Source: Methylobacterium currus
Lineage (GTDB): Bacteria > Pseudomonadota > Alphaproteobacteria > Rhizobiales > Beijerinckiaceae
Length of the DNA stretch: 64,000 bases
Assembly: GCF_003058325.1 (NCBI RefSeq)
Contig: NZ_CP028844.1
Span: 598,001 to 662,000, forward strand
Direction: 5' to 3'
Shown: positions 44,432 to 53,294 of the stretch, piece after piece
How positions within the stretch are numbered: position 1 is the first letter of the stretch
Layout: every line of letters starts with the position of its first letter
Notes under the pieces: model-generated
What the model saw: only the letters and a program-made list of their open reading frames with translations
What the model was told of the DNA's origin: nothing
Database searches by the model: none
Translations under genes and position numbers: made by a program

Positions 44432-45210
44432 CCGCGTTGCGTCCGCTGCAGCCGGTCGGCGGCCCGGCCAGGGCCGCCCTCGGCTTGAGCTTCTTCGTGC
44501 TGTTCGTGGCGGCCTGGGCCGCCGCGACCCTCGGGGGGCTGGTCCCCAAGACCTTCCTGGCCGACCCGGTGACCATGGTCCAGGACGGCTGGCTGCTCCT
44601 CACCCGGTTCGATTTCCTGTCGGATATCGGCGTCACGGTCTGGCGGGTGGTCGGCGGCTTCCTGCTCGCCTGCCTGGTGGCGGTGCCGCTCGGGGTGATG
44701 ATGGGGGCCTACAAGCCGGTCGAGGCGTTCTTCGAGCCCTTCGTCTCCTTCGCCCGCTACCTGCCGGCCTCGGCCTTCGTGCCGCTGCTGATCCTGTGGG
44801 CCGGCATCGGCGAGACGCAGAAGCTGCTCGTCATCTTCATCGGCTCGGTGTTCCAGCTGATCCTGATGATCGCGGTCGCGGTCGGCAACGTCCGGCGCGA
44901 CCTCGTCGAGGCGGCCTATACGTTAGGGGCGAGCGACACCGGCATCATCCGCCGGGTGCTGATCCCGGCGACCGCTCCGGAGATCGCCGAGATCCTGCGC
45001 CTCGTGCTCGGCTGGGCCTGGACCTACGTCATCGTCGCCGAGCTGATCGGCTCCTCGTCGGGCATCGGCCACATGATCATCGAGAGCCAGGCGCTGCTCG
45101 CCACCGGCCAGATCATCTTCGGCATCATCGTCATCGGGCTGATCGGCCTCGTCTCGGACTTCCTGTTCAAGGCGGCCAACCGGCTCCTGTTTCCCTGGAA
45201 GCTCGCCTGA
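44428..45210 (+). CDS. NitT/TauT-type ABC permease
   Basis: 260 residues from a GTG that overlaps the previous stop (GTGA). Six membrane helices, and the EAA loop is visible in EAAYTLGASDTGIIRRVLIPATAPEI split over two segments near residue 165-190. It is the single permease of the system and works as a homodimer. Its stop overlaps the ATPase start (TGATG). Confidence 0.86.
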   Translation: MTALRPLQPVGGPARAALGLSFFVLFVAAWAAATLGGLVPKTFLADPVTMVQDGWLLLTRFDFLSDIGVTVWRVVGGFLLACLVAVPLGVMMGAYKPVEAFFEPFVSFARYLPASAFVPLLILWAGIGETQKLLVIFIGSVFQLILMIAVAVGNVRRDLVEAAYTLGASDTGIIRRVLIPATAPEIAEILRLVLGWAWTYVIVAELIGSSSGIGHMIIESQALLATGQIIFGIIVIGLIGLVSDFLFKAANRLLFPWKLA

Positions 45211-46004
45211 TGCGGGACACGATCGAGGTCGCGGTCGAGGGCGTGGCGCGGGTCTTCCCCGGCCACCGCGGCGCCAAACCCGTGCAGGCCCTCAGCCCTA
45301 CGACCCTCTCCGTCGCCAAGAACGACTTCATCACCATCCTCGGGCCGTCGGGCTGCGGAAAGTCGACGCTGCTCCGCATCGTCGCCGGGCTCGACCGGCC
45401 GAGCGCCGGCCGCGTGCTGATCGAGGGGCGCGAGGTGCGCGGGCCCGGCCCCGACCGGGGCATGGTGTTCCAGTCCTACACCCTGTTCCCCTGGCTGACG
45501 GTCGCGGAGAATATCGGCTTCGGTCTGCGCGAGCGCGGCGTGCCCGCAGCGGAGCGCCGCGAGATCGTCGCGGCCTATCTCGACAAGGTGGGCCTGCGCG
45601 GCTTCGAGGGGCATTACCCCAAGCAGCTCTCCGGCGGCATGCAGCAGCGCACCGCCATCGCACGGGCGCTCGCCAACGATCCCGCCATCCTGCTCCTCGA
45701 CGAGCCGTTCGGGGCGCTGGACAACCAGACCCGCGGGCTGATGCAGGAATTGCTGCTCGGCATCTGGGAGCGCGAGCGCAAGACCGTGATCTTCGTCACC
45801 CACGACATCGAGGAGGCGATCTTCATGGCCTCGCGGGTGATCGTGATGACGGCCCGCCCCGGGCGGATCAAGGCCGACGTGCCGGTCGATCTCGGCCATC
45901 CGCGCCACTACACGATCAAGACGAGCCCCGATTTCTCGCGGCTGAAGGCGCAGCTCACCGAGGAGATCCGGGCCGAGGCAGTGCTGGCGGCGCGGGAGCA
46001 TTGA
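45210..46004 (+). CDS. NitT/TauT-type ABC ATPase
   Basis: 264 residues. Walker A GPSGCGKST, signature LSGGMQQR, Walker B ILLLDEPFGALD and the switch histidine VTHDIEEA are all intact. It completes the three-gene importer. The system probably takes up a small anionic compound; the window offers no linked enzyme to name it. Confidence 0.88.
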   Translation: MRDTIEVAVEGVARVFPGHRGAKPVQALSPTTLSVAKNDFITILGPSGCGKSTLLRIVAGLDRPSAGRVLIEGREVRGPGPDRGMVFQSYTLFPWLTVAENIGFGLRERGVPAAERREIVAAYLDKVGLRGFEGHYPKQLSGGMQQRTAIARALANDPAILLLDEPFGALDNQTRGLMQELLLGIWERERKTVIFVTHDIEEAIFMASRVIVMTARPGRIKADVPVDLGHPRHYTIKTSPDFSRLKAQLTEEIRAEAVLAAREH

Positions 46005-46143
46005 GAAGCCGAACGAGGCTCGGACGGCGCCGAGGCACCACCGAAAATCCGTTCATCCCGCTCGAATCTGCCGGTTCATGTTCTAACTGCGTCCCCTCAT
46101 CCGCACCCCGCCGCCCCCGCGGCGCGACCGGTCAGGAGGACAC

Positions 46144-47157
46144 ATGAAGGCCTTCGTCGTCCGCAAGCCCGGCGGCCTCGACCGGCTCGAGATCGCCGAG
46201 CGGCCCGATCCCGGCGCGCCGGGCCCCGGCGAGATCCGGGTCGCGATCCACGCGACCTCGCTCAACTTCCACGACCTGCTGGTGGCGAGCGGGCGCTCCC
46301 CCACCGAGGACGGCCGGGTGCTGATGTCGGACGGGGCCGGCACCGTCGAGGCGGTCGGCCCCGGCGTCACCGAGTTCGCCCCCGGCGACGCGGTGGTCTC
46401 CTGCTTCTTCCCGCACTGGGCGGACGGGCTGCCTCAAGGACCGGTCGGCACTTTCGCTCAGGTGCCCGGCGACGGGGTCGACGGCTTCGCCCTCGCGCAT
46501 GCGGTCCGGCCCGCCGGCGCCTTCACCCGCGCGCCGCGCGGCTGGGACCACACGGAATCCGCCACCATCACCACCGCCGGCCTCACGGCCTGGCGGGCCC
46601 TCGTCGGCGACGGCGGCCTGAAGGCTGGCGATACGGTGCTGGCGCTGGGCACCGGCGGCGTCTCGGTCGCGGCCCTGCAGATCGCCAAGGCGATGGGCGC
46701 CGCGGTGATCGTCACCTCCTCCTCCGACGCCAAGCTCGAGCGGGTGCGGGCGCTCGGCGCCGACCACACCATCAACTACCGGACGACGCCGGAATGGGGC
46801 CGGGCGGTGCGCGATTGGACCGGGGGCGCCGGCGTCGACCACGTCGTCGAGGTCGGCGGGCCCGGTACCCTGGCGCAGTCGATCGAGGCGGTCCGCGTCG
46901 GCGGCCATATCGCGCTGATCGGCGTGCTCACCGGGCGGGCCGGCGAGGTCCCGACCTCCGCGCTGATGGCCAAGCAGGCCCGGCTCCAGGGCCTGATCGT
47001 CGGCAGCCGGCGCCAGCAGCAGGATTACGTCGCGGCCCTCGACCGGACCGGGATCCGCCCGGTGATCGACCGCACCTATGCCTTCGCCGAGCTGCCCGAG
47101 GCCTTCCGCCACCAGGAGAGCGGGAGCCATTTCGGCAAGCTCTGCGTCGCCTGGTAG
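46144..47157 (+). CDS. Zinc-independent MDR oxidoreductase (quinone-oxidoreductase-like)
   Basis: 337 residues of the medium-chain dehydrogenase family: a GroES-like N-domain (MKAFVVRKPGG...) and a Rossmann domain with LGTGGVSVAALQIAKAMGA. The catalytic zinc cysteine and histidine are replaced by SLNFHDLL, placing it with quinone oxidoreductase/zinc-less enzymes that use NADPH. It has a strong AGGAGG ribosome site. It is 45 bp upstream of a ferredoxin reductase gene and both may be cotranscribed. Confidence 0.83.
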   Translation: MKAFVVRKPGGLDRLEIAERPDPGAPGPGEIRVAIHATSLNFHDLLVASGRSPTEDGRVLMSDGAGTVEAVGPGVTEFAPGDAVVSCFFPHWADGLPQGPVGTFAQVPGDGVDGFALAHAVRPAGAFTRAPRGWDHTESATITTAGLTAWRALVGDGGLKAGDTVLALGTGGVSVAALQIAKAMGAAVIVTSSSDAKLERVRALGADHTINYRTTPEWGRAVRDWTGGAGVDHVVEVGGPGTLAQSIEAVRVGGHIALIGVLTGRAGEVPTSALMAKQARLQGLIVGSRRQQQDYVAALDRTGIRPVIDRTYAFAELPEAFRHQESGSHFGKLCVAW

Positions 47158-47202
47158 CGGGCAAGCTCGACGGCGCCGCGTCTTCCGGGCTATGTCCTGA
47201 CG

Positions 47203-48423
47203 ATGAACGGAATCGTCGTGGTCGGCGCCGGCCAGGCCGGCTTTCAGCTCGGGGCCTCCCTGCGCGAGGGCGTCTATGGCGGGCCGGTGACCCTCGTCGG
47301 CGAGGAGCCCGGCCTGCCCTATGGCCGGCCTCCCCTGTCGAAGGCCTACATGCTGGGCAAGACCGACGCGGCGGGCCTCGCCCTCCGGCCGGAGGCCTAC
47401 TTCGCCGAGCATCGGCTGACGGTGCGCGCGACGGAGCGCGCGGTCGCGATCGACCGGGCGGCGCGCCGCCTCCACCTCGCCTCCGGGGAGGCGCTTCCCT
47501 ACGATCACCTCGTCCTGGCGACCGGTGCCCGCAACCGCCCGCTGCCGGTCCCCGGCGCCGATCTGCCGGGGGTCCACCAGCTGCGGACGCTGGCCGAGGC
47601 CGAGGCCCTGAAGGCGGCGCTCGCCGAGGCGCGATCGGTCGCCGTGGTGGGCGCCGGCTTCATCGGGCTCGAATTCGCGGCGGTCTGCGCCCAGACAGGT
47701 CTTCCGGTCACGGTGATCGAGGGGCTGGAGCGCCCCCTCGCCCGCTCGGTCTCGCCCGGCATGGCGGGGCTGATCGAGGCCTCCCACCGCCGGGCGGGCA
47801 CGCGCTTCCTGTTCGGGAGCGCCGTCTCGGCCCTCGTCGGGGACGACCGGGTCCGGGCGGTGGCGCTCTCCGACGGCCGCGAGGTCGAGGCCGACCTCGT
47901 CCTTGTCGGCATCGGCGTCCTGCCGAACCACGATCTCGCGGCATCGGCCGGTCTGCGGATCGAGAACGGGATCGCGGCCGACGCGATGCTCGCGACCGAG
48001 GACCCGGCGATCTCGGCGGTCGGCGACTGCGCCAGCTTCCCCTCGCCCCATGCGGAAGGCGCGCGGGTGCGGATCGAATCGGTGCAGAACGCCGTCGACG
48101 GCGCCCGCTGCGTCGCTGCCCGCCTCACCGGGCGGCCCGCCGCCTTCACGGCGGTGCCGTGGTTCTGGAGCGACCAGGGACCGCTCAAGCTCCAGATCGC
48201 CGGCCTGTGCCAGCCGCACGACCGCGCGGTGCGCCGAGGCGACCCGGCAGCCGGCGGCGTGTCGGTGTTCTGCTATCGCGGCGAACGCCTCGCCGGCGTC
48301 GAATCCCTCAACCGCCCGGCCGACCACATGATCGCCCGGCGCCTGATCCAGGCTGGCCGGAGCCCGACGCCCGACGAGGCGGCGGATCCCGGCTTCGACC
48401 TCAAGGCCCTGGCGCTGGGCTGA
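47203..48423 (+). CDS. FAD-dependent ferredoxin reductase (second copy)
   Basis: 406 residues. FAD motif GAGQAG, NADH motif GAGFIGLE and AVGDC second FAD motif match the putidaredoxin-reductase family. The overall pattern, including YGRPPLSKAYMLGK and the end FDLKALALG, is like the set A reductase at 19213-20475 though the proteins are clearly diverged. No ferredoxin or oxygenase gene is adjacent, so its partner is unknown. Confidence 0.87.
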   Translation: MNGIVVVGAGQAGFQLGASLREGVYGGPVTLVGEEPGLPYGRPPLSKAYMLGKTDAAGLALRPEAYFAEHRLTVRATERAVAIDRAARRLHLASGEALPYDHLVLATGARNRPLPVPGADLPGVHQLRTLAEAEALKAALAEARSVAVVGAGFIGLEFAAVCAQTGLPVTVIEGLERPLARSVSPGMAGLIEASHRRAGTRFLFGSAVSALVGDDRVRAVALSDGREVEADLVLVGIGVLPNHDLAASAGLRIENGIAADAMLATEDPAISAVGDCASFPSPHAEGARVRIESVQNAVDGARCVAARLTGRPAAFTAVPWFWSDQGPLKLQIAGLCQPHDRAVRRGDPAAGGVSVFCYRGERLAGVESLNRPADHMIARRLIQAGRSPTPDEAADPGFDLKALALG

Positions 48424-48466
48424 CGACGGTGGTGCCGGGCGAACCTCCGACTGGAGACCGCGCGCG

Positions 48467-49369
48467 ATGTCCCCTGCCCTCGTCGTTCACGCCACCGGCC
48501 CCGGCGGTCGGCTCGAAGGCACTTGGCAGTCGGCGTCGCCCGGCGCACCCGTCCTCCTCATCATCCCGGGTTCTGGGCCGACCGATCGCGACGGCAACAA
48601 CCCGGGCGGCGTGACGGCCGGCACCTACCGCCTCCTCGCCGAGGGGCTGGCGGCGCGCGGCATCGCCTCCCTGCGGATCGACAAGCGCGGCATGTATGGC
48701 AGCCGGCTCGCCGCCGCCGATCCCAACGCGGTGACATTCGGCGACTACGTCGACGACGTCCGGGCCTGGATCGCGGAGATCCGCCGGCGCGACGCGGCGG
48801 CGCCGGTCTGGCTCCTCGGCCACAGCGAGGGCGGGCTGGTGGCCCTGGCGGCGGCGCGGACCTCGCCCAGCCTTGCCGGACTGATCCTGGCGGCGGTGCC
48901 GGGCCGCCCGCTCGGCGCGGTGCTCCGCGAGCAGCTCGCCGCCGACCCGGCCAATGCGGGCATCCTGGCCGAGGCGCTCGACGCGCTGGCCCGCTTCGAG
49001 CATGGCAAGCGGGTCGAGACCGTGAGCCCGATGCTGCAGCCGCTGTTCCGCCCCGCGGTGCAGGGCTTCCTGATCAGCATGCTCCGGGTCGATCCTGCGG
49101 CGCTGATCGCGCAGGCGCGGGTGCCGGTGCTCATCCTGCAGGGCGCGCGCGACATCCAGGTCGGTCGTGCCGACGCGGAAACCCTGCACCGCGCGTGCCC
49201 CGCGTCCCGCCTGGTGGTGCTGGCCGAGGCCAACCACGTCCTCAAGCCCGTCGCATCGGACGACCGGGCTGCGAACATCGCCGCCTACCGGGATCCAGGC
49301 CTGCCCCTTGCCGAGGGAGCGGTCGATGCGATCGCCGCCATGGTGGGCGGCGGGACAGCCGTTCCCTGA
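48467..49369 (+). CDS. Alpha/beta hydrolase
   Basis: 300 residues. The nucleophile elbow is GHSEGG, the oxyanion-region IIPGSGPTDRDGNN opens the fold, and an Asp/His pair appears near the end (ARDIQV and ANHVLKP). It has no signal peptide. Such enzymes are usually esterases or lipases; substrate unknown. It follows the ferredoxin reductase gene by 43 bp with a GGAGA ribosome site. Confidence 0.82.
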   Translation: MSPALVVHATGPGGRLEGTWQSASPGAPVLLIIPGSGPTDRDGNNPGGVTAGTYRLLAEGLAARGIASLRIDKRGMYGSRLAAADPNAVTFGDYVDDVRAWIAEIRRRDAAAPVWLLGHSEGGLVALAAARTSPSLAGLILAAVPGRPLGAVLREQLAADPANAGILAEALDALARFEHGKRVETVSPMLQPLFRPAVQGFLISMLRVDPAALIAQARVPVLILQGARDIQVGRADAETLHRACPASRLVVLAEANHVLKPVASDDRAANIAAYRDPGLPLAEGAVDAIAAMVGGGTAVP

Positions 49370-49442
49370 CTCGGCTGCCCCGCGAGAAATCGTCCCGCGG
49401 GACCCGCTCTCGCCCATCCCGGCCGGAGCCCCGCGCTTCGCA

Positions 49443-49791
49443 TCACGCCGCCCGGATCGTCTCGGCGAAGCGGCGCGCCTCGGCGCTCAGGCGGCCGGAC
49501 TGATGCGACAGGCCGGAGGACGCCGATATGGCCCGTGACCTCGCCGGTCCCGGTCGCGGCCTGGGAGACGTTGCGGACGATCTCCTGGGTCGCCGCGTCC
49601 TGCTCCTCCACCTCAGCCGCGATCGAGGCGGACACGCCGCCGATCACGCGGATGCTGCCGGCGATGGCCGCGACCACCGAACCGGTCGAATCGCGCACCG
49701 CCCCGACCTGGCCGGCGAGGGCCTTCGGCTCGGCGGCGACGACCGCGAAGCCCCGTCCCGCCGCGCCCGCGACGCCGGCCAGTCGGTCAGC
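49443..49791 (-). pseudogene. Remnant of a methyl-accepting chemotaxis protein
   Basis: Reading leftward, the frame encodes AAGRGFAVVAAE, AAIAGSIRVIGGVSASIAAE and VEEQDAATQEIVRNVS, the conserved signalling hairpin of chemoreceptors. Near 49530 a frameshift occurs; the other frame then reads SGRLSAEARRFAETIRAA and stops, the usual chemoreceptor end. Nothing of the N-terminal sensor or membrane part is left, and the fragment starts at the end of the XRE gene. It is a decayed 3' piece. A frameshift from sequencing error cannot be excluded, but the missing 5' part supports decay. Confidence 0.75.
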
Positions 49792-50080
49792 GGTCGTTCT
49801 CGGTGGTGAGCTCGCTCGGATGGATGCCCTTGTCCGGCGCATCGTCCGGGCGCAGCCGGGCGTCCGGATAGGCGCCGTCGGTCAGCTCCACCCCCGCCGC
49901 CACCAGGGCGCCGCGGATCGCGGCCCGCTGCTCGGGCGACGGCGGGTAGCGGCCCGCCTCGAAGTGGCGGATGCTCTCCGCGTCGACATTGGCGCGCAAG
50001 GCCAGGTCGTCCTCCGACCAGCCCAGCAGGTCCCGCGCCCGGCGCAGCTGCGCCGCCGTGATGTCGTCTGCGCCGTTCAC
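49787..50080 (-). CDS. XRE family helix-turn-helix regulator
   Basis: 97 residues from a GTG. The N-terminal ~65 residues are a Cro/C1-type HTH (AAQLRRARDLLGWSEDDLALRANVDAESIRHFEAGR in two parts), then a short acidic tail. It ends on top of the chemoreceptor remnant by a few bases. Small single-domain XRE proteins often regulate themselves or an adjacent gene; here no target is evident. Confidence 0.8.
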   Translation of the reverse strand: MNGADDITAAQLRRARDLLGWSEDDLALRANVDAESIRHFEAGRYPPSPEQRAAIRGALVAAGVELTDGAYPDARLRPDDAPDKGIHPSELTTENDR

Positions 50081-50344
50081 TGAAGCTCGCCCCCTGCTCT
50101 CTCGTGGCTCGTTCCGTCGCGCAACGCTGCGGCGACGCCCTGGCTAACGGCGGGGCTCCGCTTTCGTTGCCACACCGACAAGCTTTCGCGAGTCGTGCCA
50201 TATTATGGCCAAGCTTGCCGCATAATTGCAACAGTCGTCGGCAAGATGCCGCGACGAGGCATCCGCGCCGGCAGTCAGGGTTGCGGGCGCGGAATGCCCT
50301 CTCTACGGTCCGCCACCAACACGACAAGACAAATGGGGAATGCG

Positions 50345-50833
50345 ATGAAGGCGATGCAGGTTGCGCTGGCCGCTGGTGCCGTCGCGCTGTTGGCGTCGGC
50401 GACGCAGGCTTCGGCGCAGAACATGATGGGCTACGGCCAGAAGAACCGGGACAAGGCCAGCACGCCGCAATACATCCCGCCGACGAAGGCCCAGGAGAAG
50501 GTCTTCCCGCTCGATTCGACCTGGACGGCGGTGAGCCTCAACGGCAAGCCCTTCGCGGGGACCGAGCGGCCGAGCTTCATCATCGACAAGCAGTACCGCG
50601 CCCGCGGCTTCGGCGGCTGCAACACCTTCGCGGCGACCGCCTTCCCGCTCAAGGAGCAGCACCTGGCGGTCGGCCCGCTGGCGCTGACCAAGCGCAATTG
50701 CGACAAGGTGGTCGGCGCCTCCGAGATGCAGTTCCTCACCGCGCTGCGCACCTCGGGCCAATGGGATCTGGTCGGCTCGCAGCTGGTGATCAAGAGCCAG
50801 GCCGGCGAGCTGCGCTTCGACCGCGCGCTCTGA
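50345..50833 (+). CDS. META domain (HslJ-like) exported protein
   Basis: 162 residues with a Sec signal peptide (cleavage near ASA-QN, residue 25) and a META domain: LDSTWTAVSLNGKPF, RGFGGCNTFAATAF and the last strand LVIKSQAGELRFDR. Members include HslJ (heat-inducible, novobiocin resistance) and the leishmanial META protein. The two cysteines (GGCNTF and KRNCDK) fit a disulfide of the periplasmic fold. A terminator follows. Confidence 0.8.
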   Translation: MKAMQVALAAGAVALLASATQASAQNMMGYGQKNRDKASTPQYIPPTKAQEKVFPLDSTWTAVSLNGKPFAGTERPSFIIDKQYRARGFGGCNTFAATAFPLKEQHLAVGPLALTKRNCDKVVGASEMQFLTALRTSGQWDLVGSQLVIKSQAGELRFDRAL

Positions 50834-50865
50834 GCCGTCTCGCCCGGCCGAACCCGCTCGACAGG

Positions 50866-50891
50866 ACGGCCCCGCTGCGAAGCGGGGCCGT
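50866..50891 (+). terminator. Terminator hairpin
   Basis: ACGGCCCCGCT and AGCGGGGCCGT form an 11-bp stem with a GCGA loop, 33 bp after the META-domain gene, followed by TCTC. The T-run is weak. Confidence 0.65.
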
Positions 50892-51035
50892 TCTCGCATG
50901 CGCGCACGACCGGAATCGATTTACCTCCCCGCTCCAGTGCTTTAAGGCCCTGTCTCGTCCAGCGCGACGGTTCGGGGTCCAGGCCCGCATCGGCACGCGG
51001 CCCAACGAGAACGGCGGATGCGAGGAGGAACCGGG

Positions 51036-52175
51036 ATGCGGTCGATGTCGAGGAGAGTGCTGCTCGCGGCGGCGCTGCTGGGGAGCAGCCTGGCCGGCGC
51101 GCAGGCGCAGGACAAGGCACCGGTGAAGCTCGGCGCGATCGAGATCCTCACCGGGCCGAACAGCCGTTACGGCATCGCGATCCAGCGCGGGTTCGACCTC
51201 GCGCTCGCCGACATCAACAAGGCCGGCGGCGTGCTCGGCGGCCGTCCCCTGGCCATCGCCTACGAGGATTCGGCCGGGGCCAAGGAGCAGGCGCTCAACG
51301 CCGCCCGCAAGCTGATCGGCCGCGACAAGGTCCCGCTGATCCTCGGCCCGACCCTGTCGAACGAGATGTTCGCCGCCGGCCCCGTCGCCAACGAGCGCAA
51401 GGTGCCGATCGTCGGCACCTCGACCACCGCCAACGGCATCACGGCGATCGGCCCCTACGTCTTCCGCACCTCGCTGCCCGAGGCCGACGTCATCCCGGTC
51501 ACGCTCAAGACCGCCAAGGACAAGTTCGGCATCAAGCGCGTCGCCGTGATGTACGGTAACGACGACGCCTTCACCAAGTCGGCCTACGACGTGATGAAGG
51601 CCTCGCTCGAGAAGCTCGGCATCGAGACCCTGACGACCGAGACCTTCGGCTCGAAGGATTCGGATTTTTCCGCCCAGCTCACCAAGATCAAGGCGCTGAA
51701 CCCCGACGCGATCGTGCTGTCGGCGCTGGTCGAGGCGGCGTCGGGCATCGAGCTTCAGGCGCGCCAGCTCGGCATCCCCGAGAAGGTGTTCTTCATCGGC
51801 GGCAACGGCCTGAACTCGCCCAAGCTCGGCGACATCGCCGGCAAGGCGGCGGACGGCACCCTCGTCGGCAGCCCGTGGTTCATCGGCAAGCCGGACGCGG
51901 CCAACCAGGCCTTCGTCAACGCCTTCAAGGACAAGTACGGCGGCGACCTGCCCGACCAGTTCGCGGCCCAGGCCTACGACACCCTGTTCATCGTCGCCAA
52001 GGCGATCGACGCCGCCGGCGCGCCGGACTCCGAGAAGATCAAGGACGCGCTGATCAAGGTGAAGCACACCGGCGTGATGGGGCCGTTCTCCTTCTCCGAC
52101 AGCCGCGACCCGGCCGATACCTCCGGCGTGGTGGTGCTGGTGATGAAGGGCGGCAAGTTCCAGCTGCTGCAGTAA
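51036..52175 (+). CDS. LIV-type periplasmic substrate-binding protein (third system)
   Basis: 379 residues from the ATG at 51036, placed after GAGGAGG at a good distance; an ATG 18 bp earlier lies before that site. Signal peptide cleavage near AQA-QD. The fold opens VKLGAIEILTGPNSRYGIA, then contains LGPTLSNEMFAAGP and MYGNDDAFTKSAYDV. It belongs with the permease and ATPase genes 230 bp downstream. Its closest kind is the general branched-chain amino acid or amide binding proteins. Confidence 0.88.
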   Translation: MRSMSRRVLLAAALLGSSLAGAQAQDKAPVKLGAIEILTGPNSRYGIAIQRGFDLALADINKAGGVLGGRPLAIAYEDSAGAKEQALNAARKLIGRDKVPLILGPTLSNEMFAAGPVANERKVPIVGTSTTANGITAIGPYVFRTSLPEADVIPVTLKTAKDKFGIKRVAVMYGNDDAFTKSAYDVMKASLEKLGIETLTTETFGSKDSDFSAQLTKIKALNPDAIVLSALVEAASGIELQARQLGIPEKVFFIGGNGLNSPKLGDIAGKAADGTLVGSPWFIGKPDAANQAFVNAFKDKYGGDLPDQFAAQAYDTLFIVAKAIDAAGAPDSEKIKDALIKVKHTGVMGPFSFSDSRDPADTSGVVVLVMKGGKFQLLQ

Positions 52176-52216
52176 GTCGGCGTCGATCAACGGTGCGTCG
52201 GGAATAGAACGCAGGA

Positions 52217-52242
52217 TCCCCTCTCCCACACGGGAGAGGGGA
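52217..52242 (+). repeat. Palindrome sharing its core with 5461-5504
   Basis: An 11-bp stem containing CCCCTCTCCC and GGGAGAGGGG with an ACAC loop, 42 bp after the binding-protein stop. The core is identical to the longer palindrome at 5461-5504, in the reverse loop orientation, so both are copies of one dispersed element. Confidence 0.75.
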
Positions 52243-52407
52243 ACCGCGCTTTATTTATCACGCGCCGGCGCCGGCCCGTCCCGCGCCCCGCTTCCCACCG
52301 ATTGACCCGCCGCGCGATATCCGCCACGTCGCGCCATCGCCATCCTGTCCGGCCCTGAAGGCCGGGCCGCAGCGGGCGCCGGGCGCCCCTCGAACTCTTT
52401 AAGCCCC

Positions 52408-53289
52408 ATGCTTGAGCAGCAGCTCGTCAACGGCGTCGTGCTCGGCGCGACCTACGCCCTCTTCGCCATCGGCTTCACGCTGATGTTCGGGGTGATGGGC
52501 GTGATCAACCTCACCTACGGGGTCTACTTCGCCCTGGGCGCCTTCGCGGCGCTCTGGAGCACGCAGGCGGCCGGGCTGCCGATCTGGGCGGCGCTGCCGG
52601 TCGGTGCGCTGATCGCCGGACTGATCGCCGTCCTCCTCGACACCCTGCTCCTCACCCGGCTGCGCAAGGCGAAGGCGCCCGAACTCGCGTCCCTGATGGT
52701 GACGCTCGGCGCCACGCTCTTCCTCTATGCCGGCATGGCGGCGGCGTTGGGTACCGAGATCCGGCGCTTCCCGGCCGAGGTCTTTTCCGGGGGCGCCTAC
52801 AGCCTCGGCGACGTGCGGATCGGCACCACCCAGATCCTGATCCTCGCCGCCGCCATCGTGCTGATGCTGGCGCTGCTGGCGCTGGTGCGCGGCTCGCGGG
52901 TCGGCCTCGCCATCCGGGCGGTGGCCGAGAACCCGGACGCCGCGTCGCTGATGGGCATCAACGGCGCCCTGATGCTGCGGGTGGTGTCGTTCCTGTCCGG
53001 CGCCATCGGAGGCGCGGCGGGGGTGCTCGTCGGGCTCAACTTCAACGCCATCCAGCCCTTCATGGGCGAGCACATGATGCTCCGCGGCTTCGCGGTCATC
53101 ATCGTGGGCGGGCTCGGCGACCTGCGCGGCGCCCTCCTCGCCGGCCTGCTTCTCGGCCTCGCCGAGGTGCTCACCGCCGCCTACCTCTCCTCGACCCTCA
53201 AGGACATGATCGCCTTCGCCCTCCTCGTCGCCACCCTGTGGTTCCGTCCGCTCGGCCTGTTCGGCCGCGCCGCCGCCAAGCGGGCCTGA
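52408..53289 (+). CDS. livH: LIV-type ABC importer permease, LivH-like (third system)
   Basis: 293 residues, about eight membrane segments, with LEQQLVNGVVLGATYALFAI at the N-terminus and the LivH loop VIIVGGLGDLRGALLAG. It is the first of four tightly packed importer genes. A stretch of about 230 bp separates it from the binding-protein gene and carries a palindrome. Confidence 0.88.
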   Translation: MLEQQLVNGVVLGATYALFAIGFTLMFGVMGVINLTYGVYFALGAFAALWSTQAAGLPIWAALPVGALIAGLIAVLLDTLLLTRLRKAKAPELASLMVTLGATLFLYAGMAAALGTEIRRFPAEVFSGGAYSLGDVRIGTTQILILAAAIVLMLALLALVRGSRVGLAIRAVAENPDAASLMGINGALMLRVVSFLSGAIGGAAGVLVGLNFNAIQPFMGEHMMLRGFAVIIVGGLGDLRGALLAGLLLGLAEVLTAAYLSSTLKDMIAFALLVATLWFRPLGLFGRAAAKRA

Positions 53290-53294
53290 ACACC

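Noticed and set aside
46132..48327. A 731-residue minus-strand frame
   Set aside because: It lies opposite two well-supported oxidoreductase genes with intact cofactor motifs.
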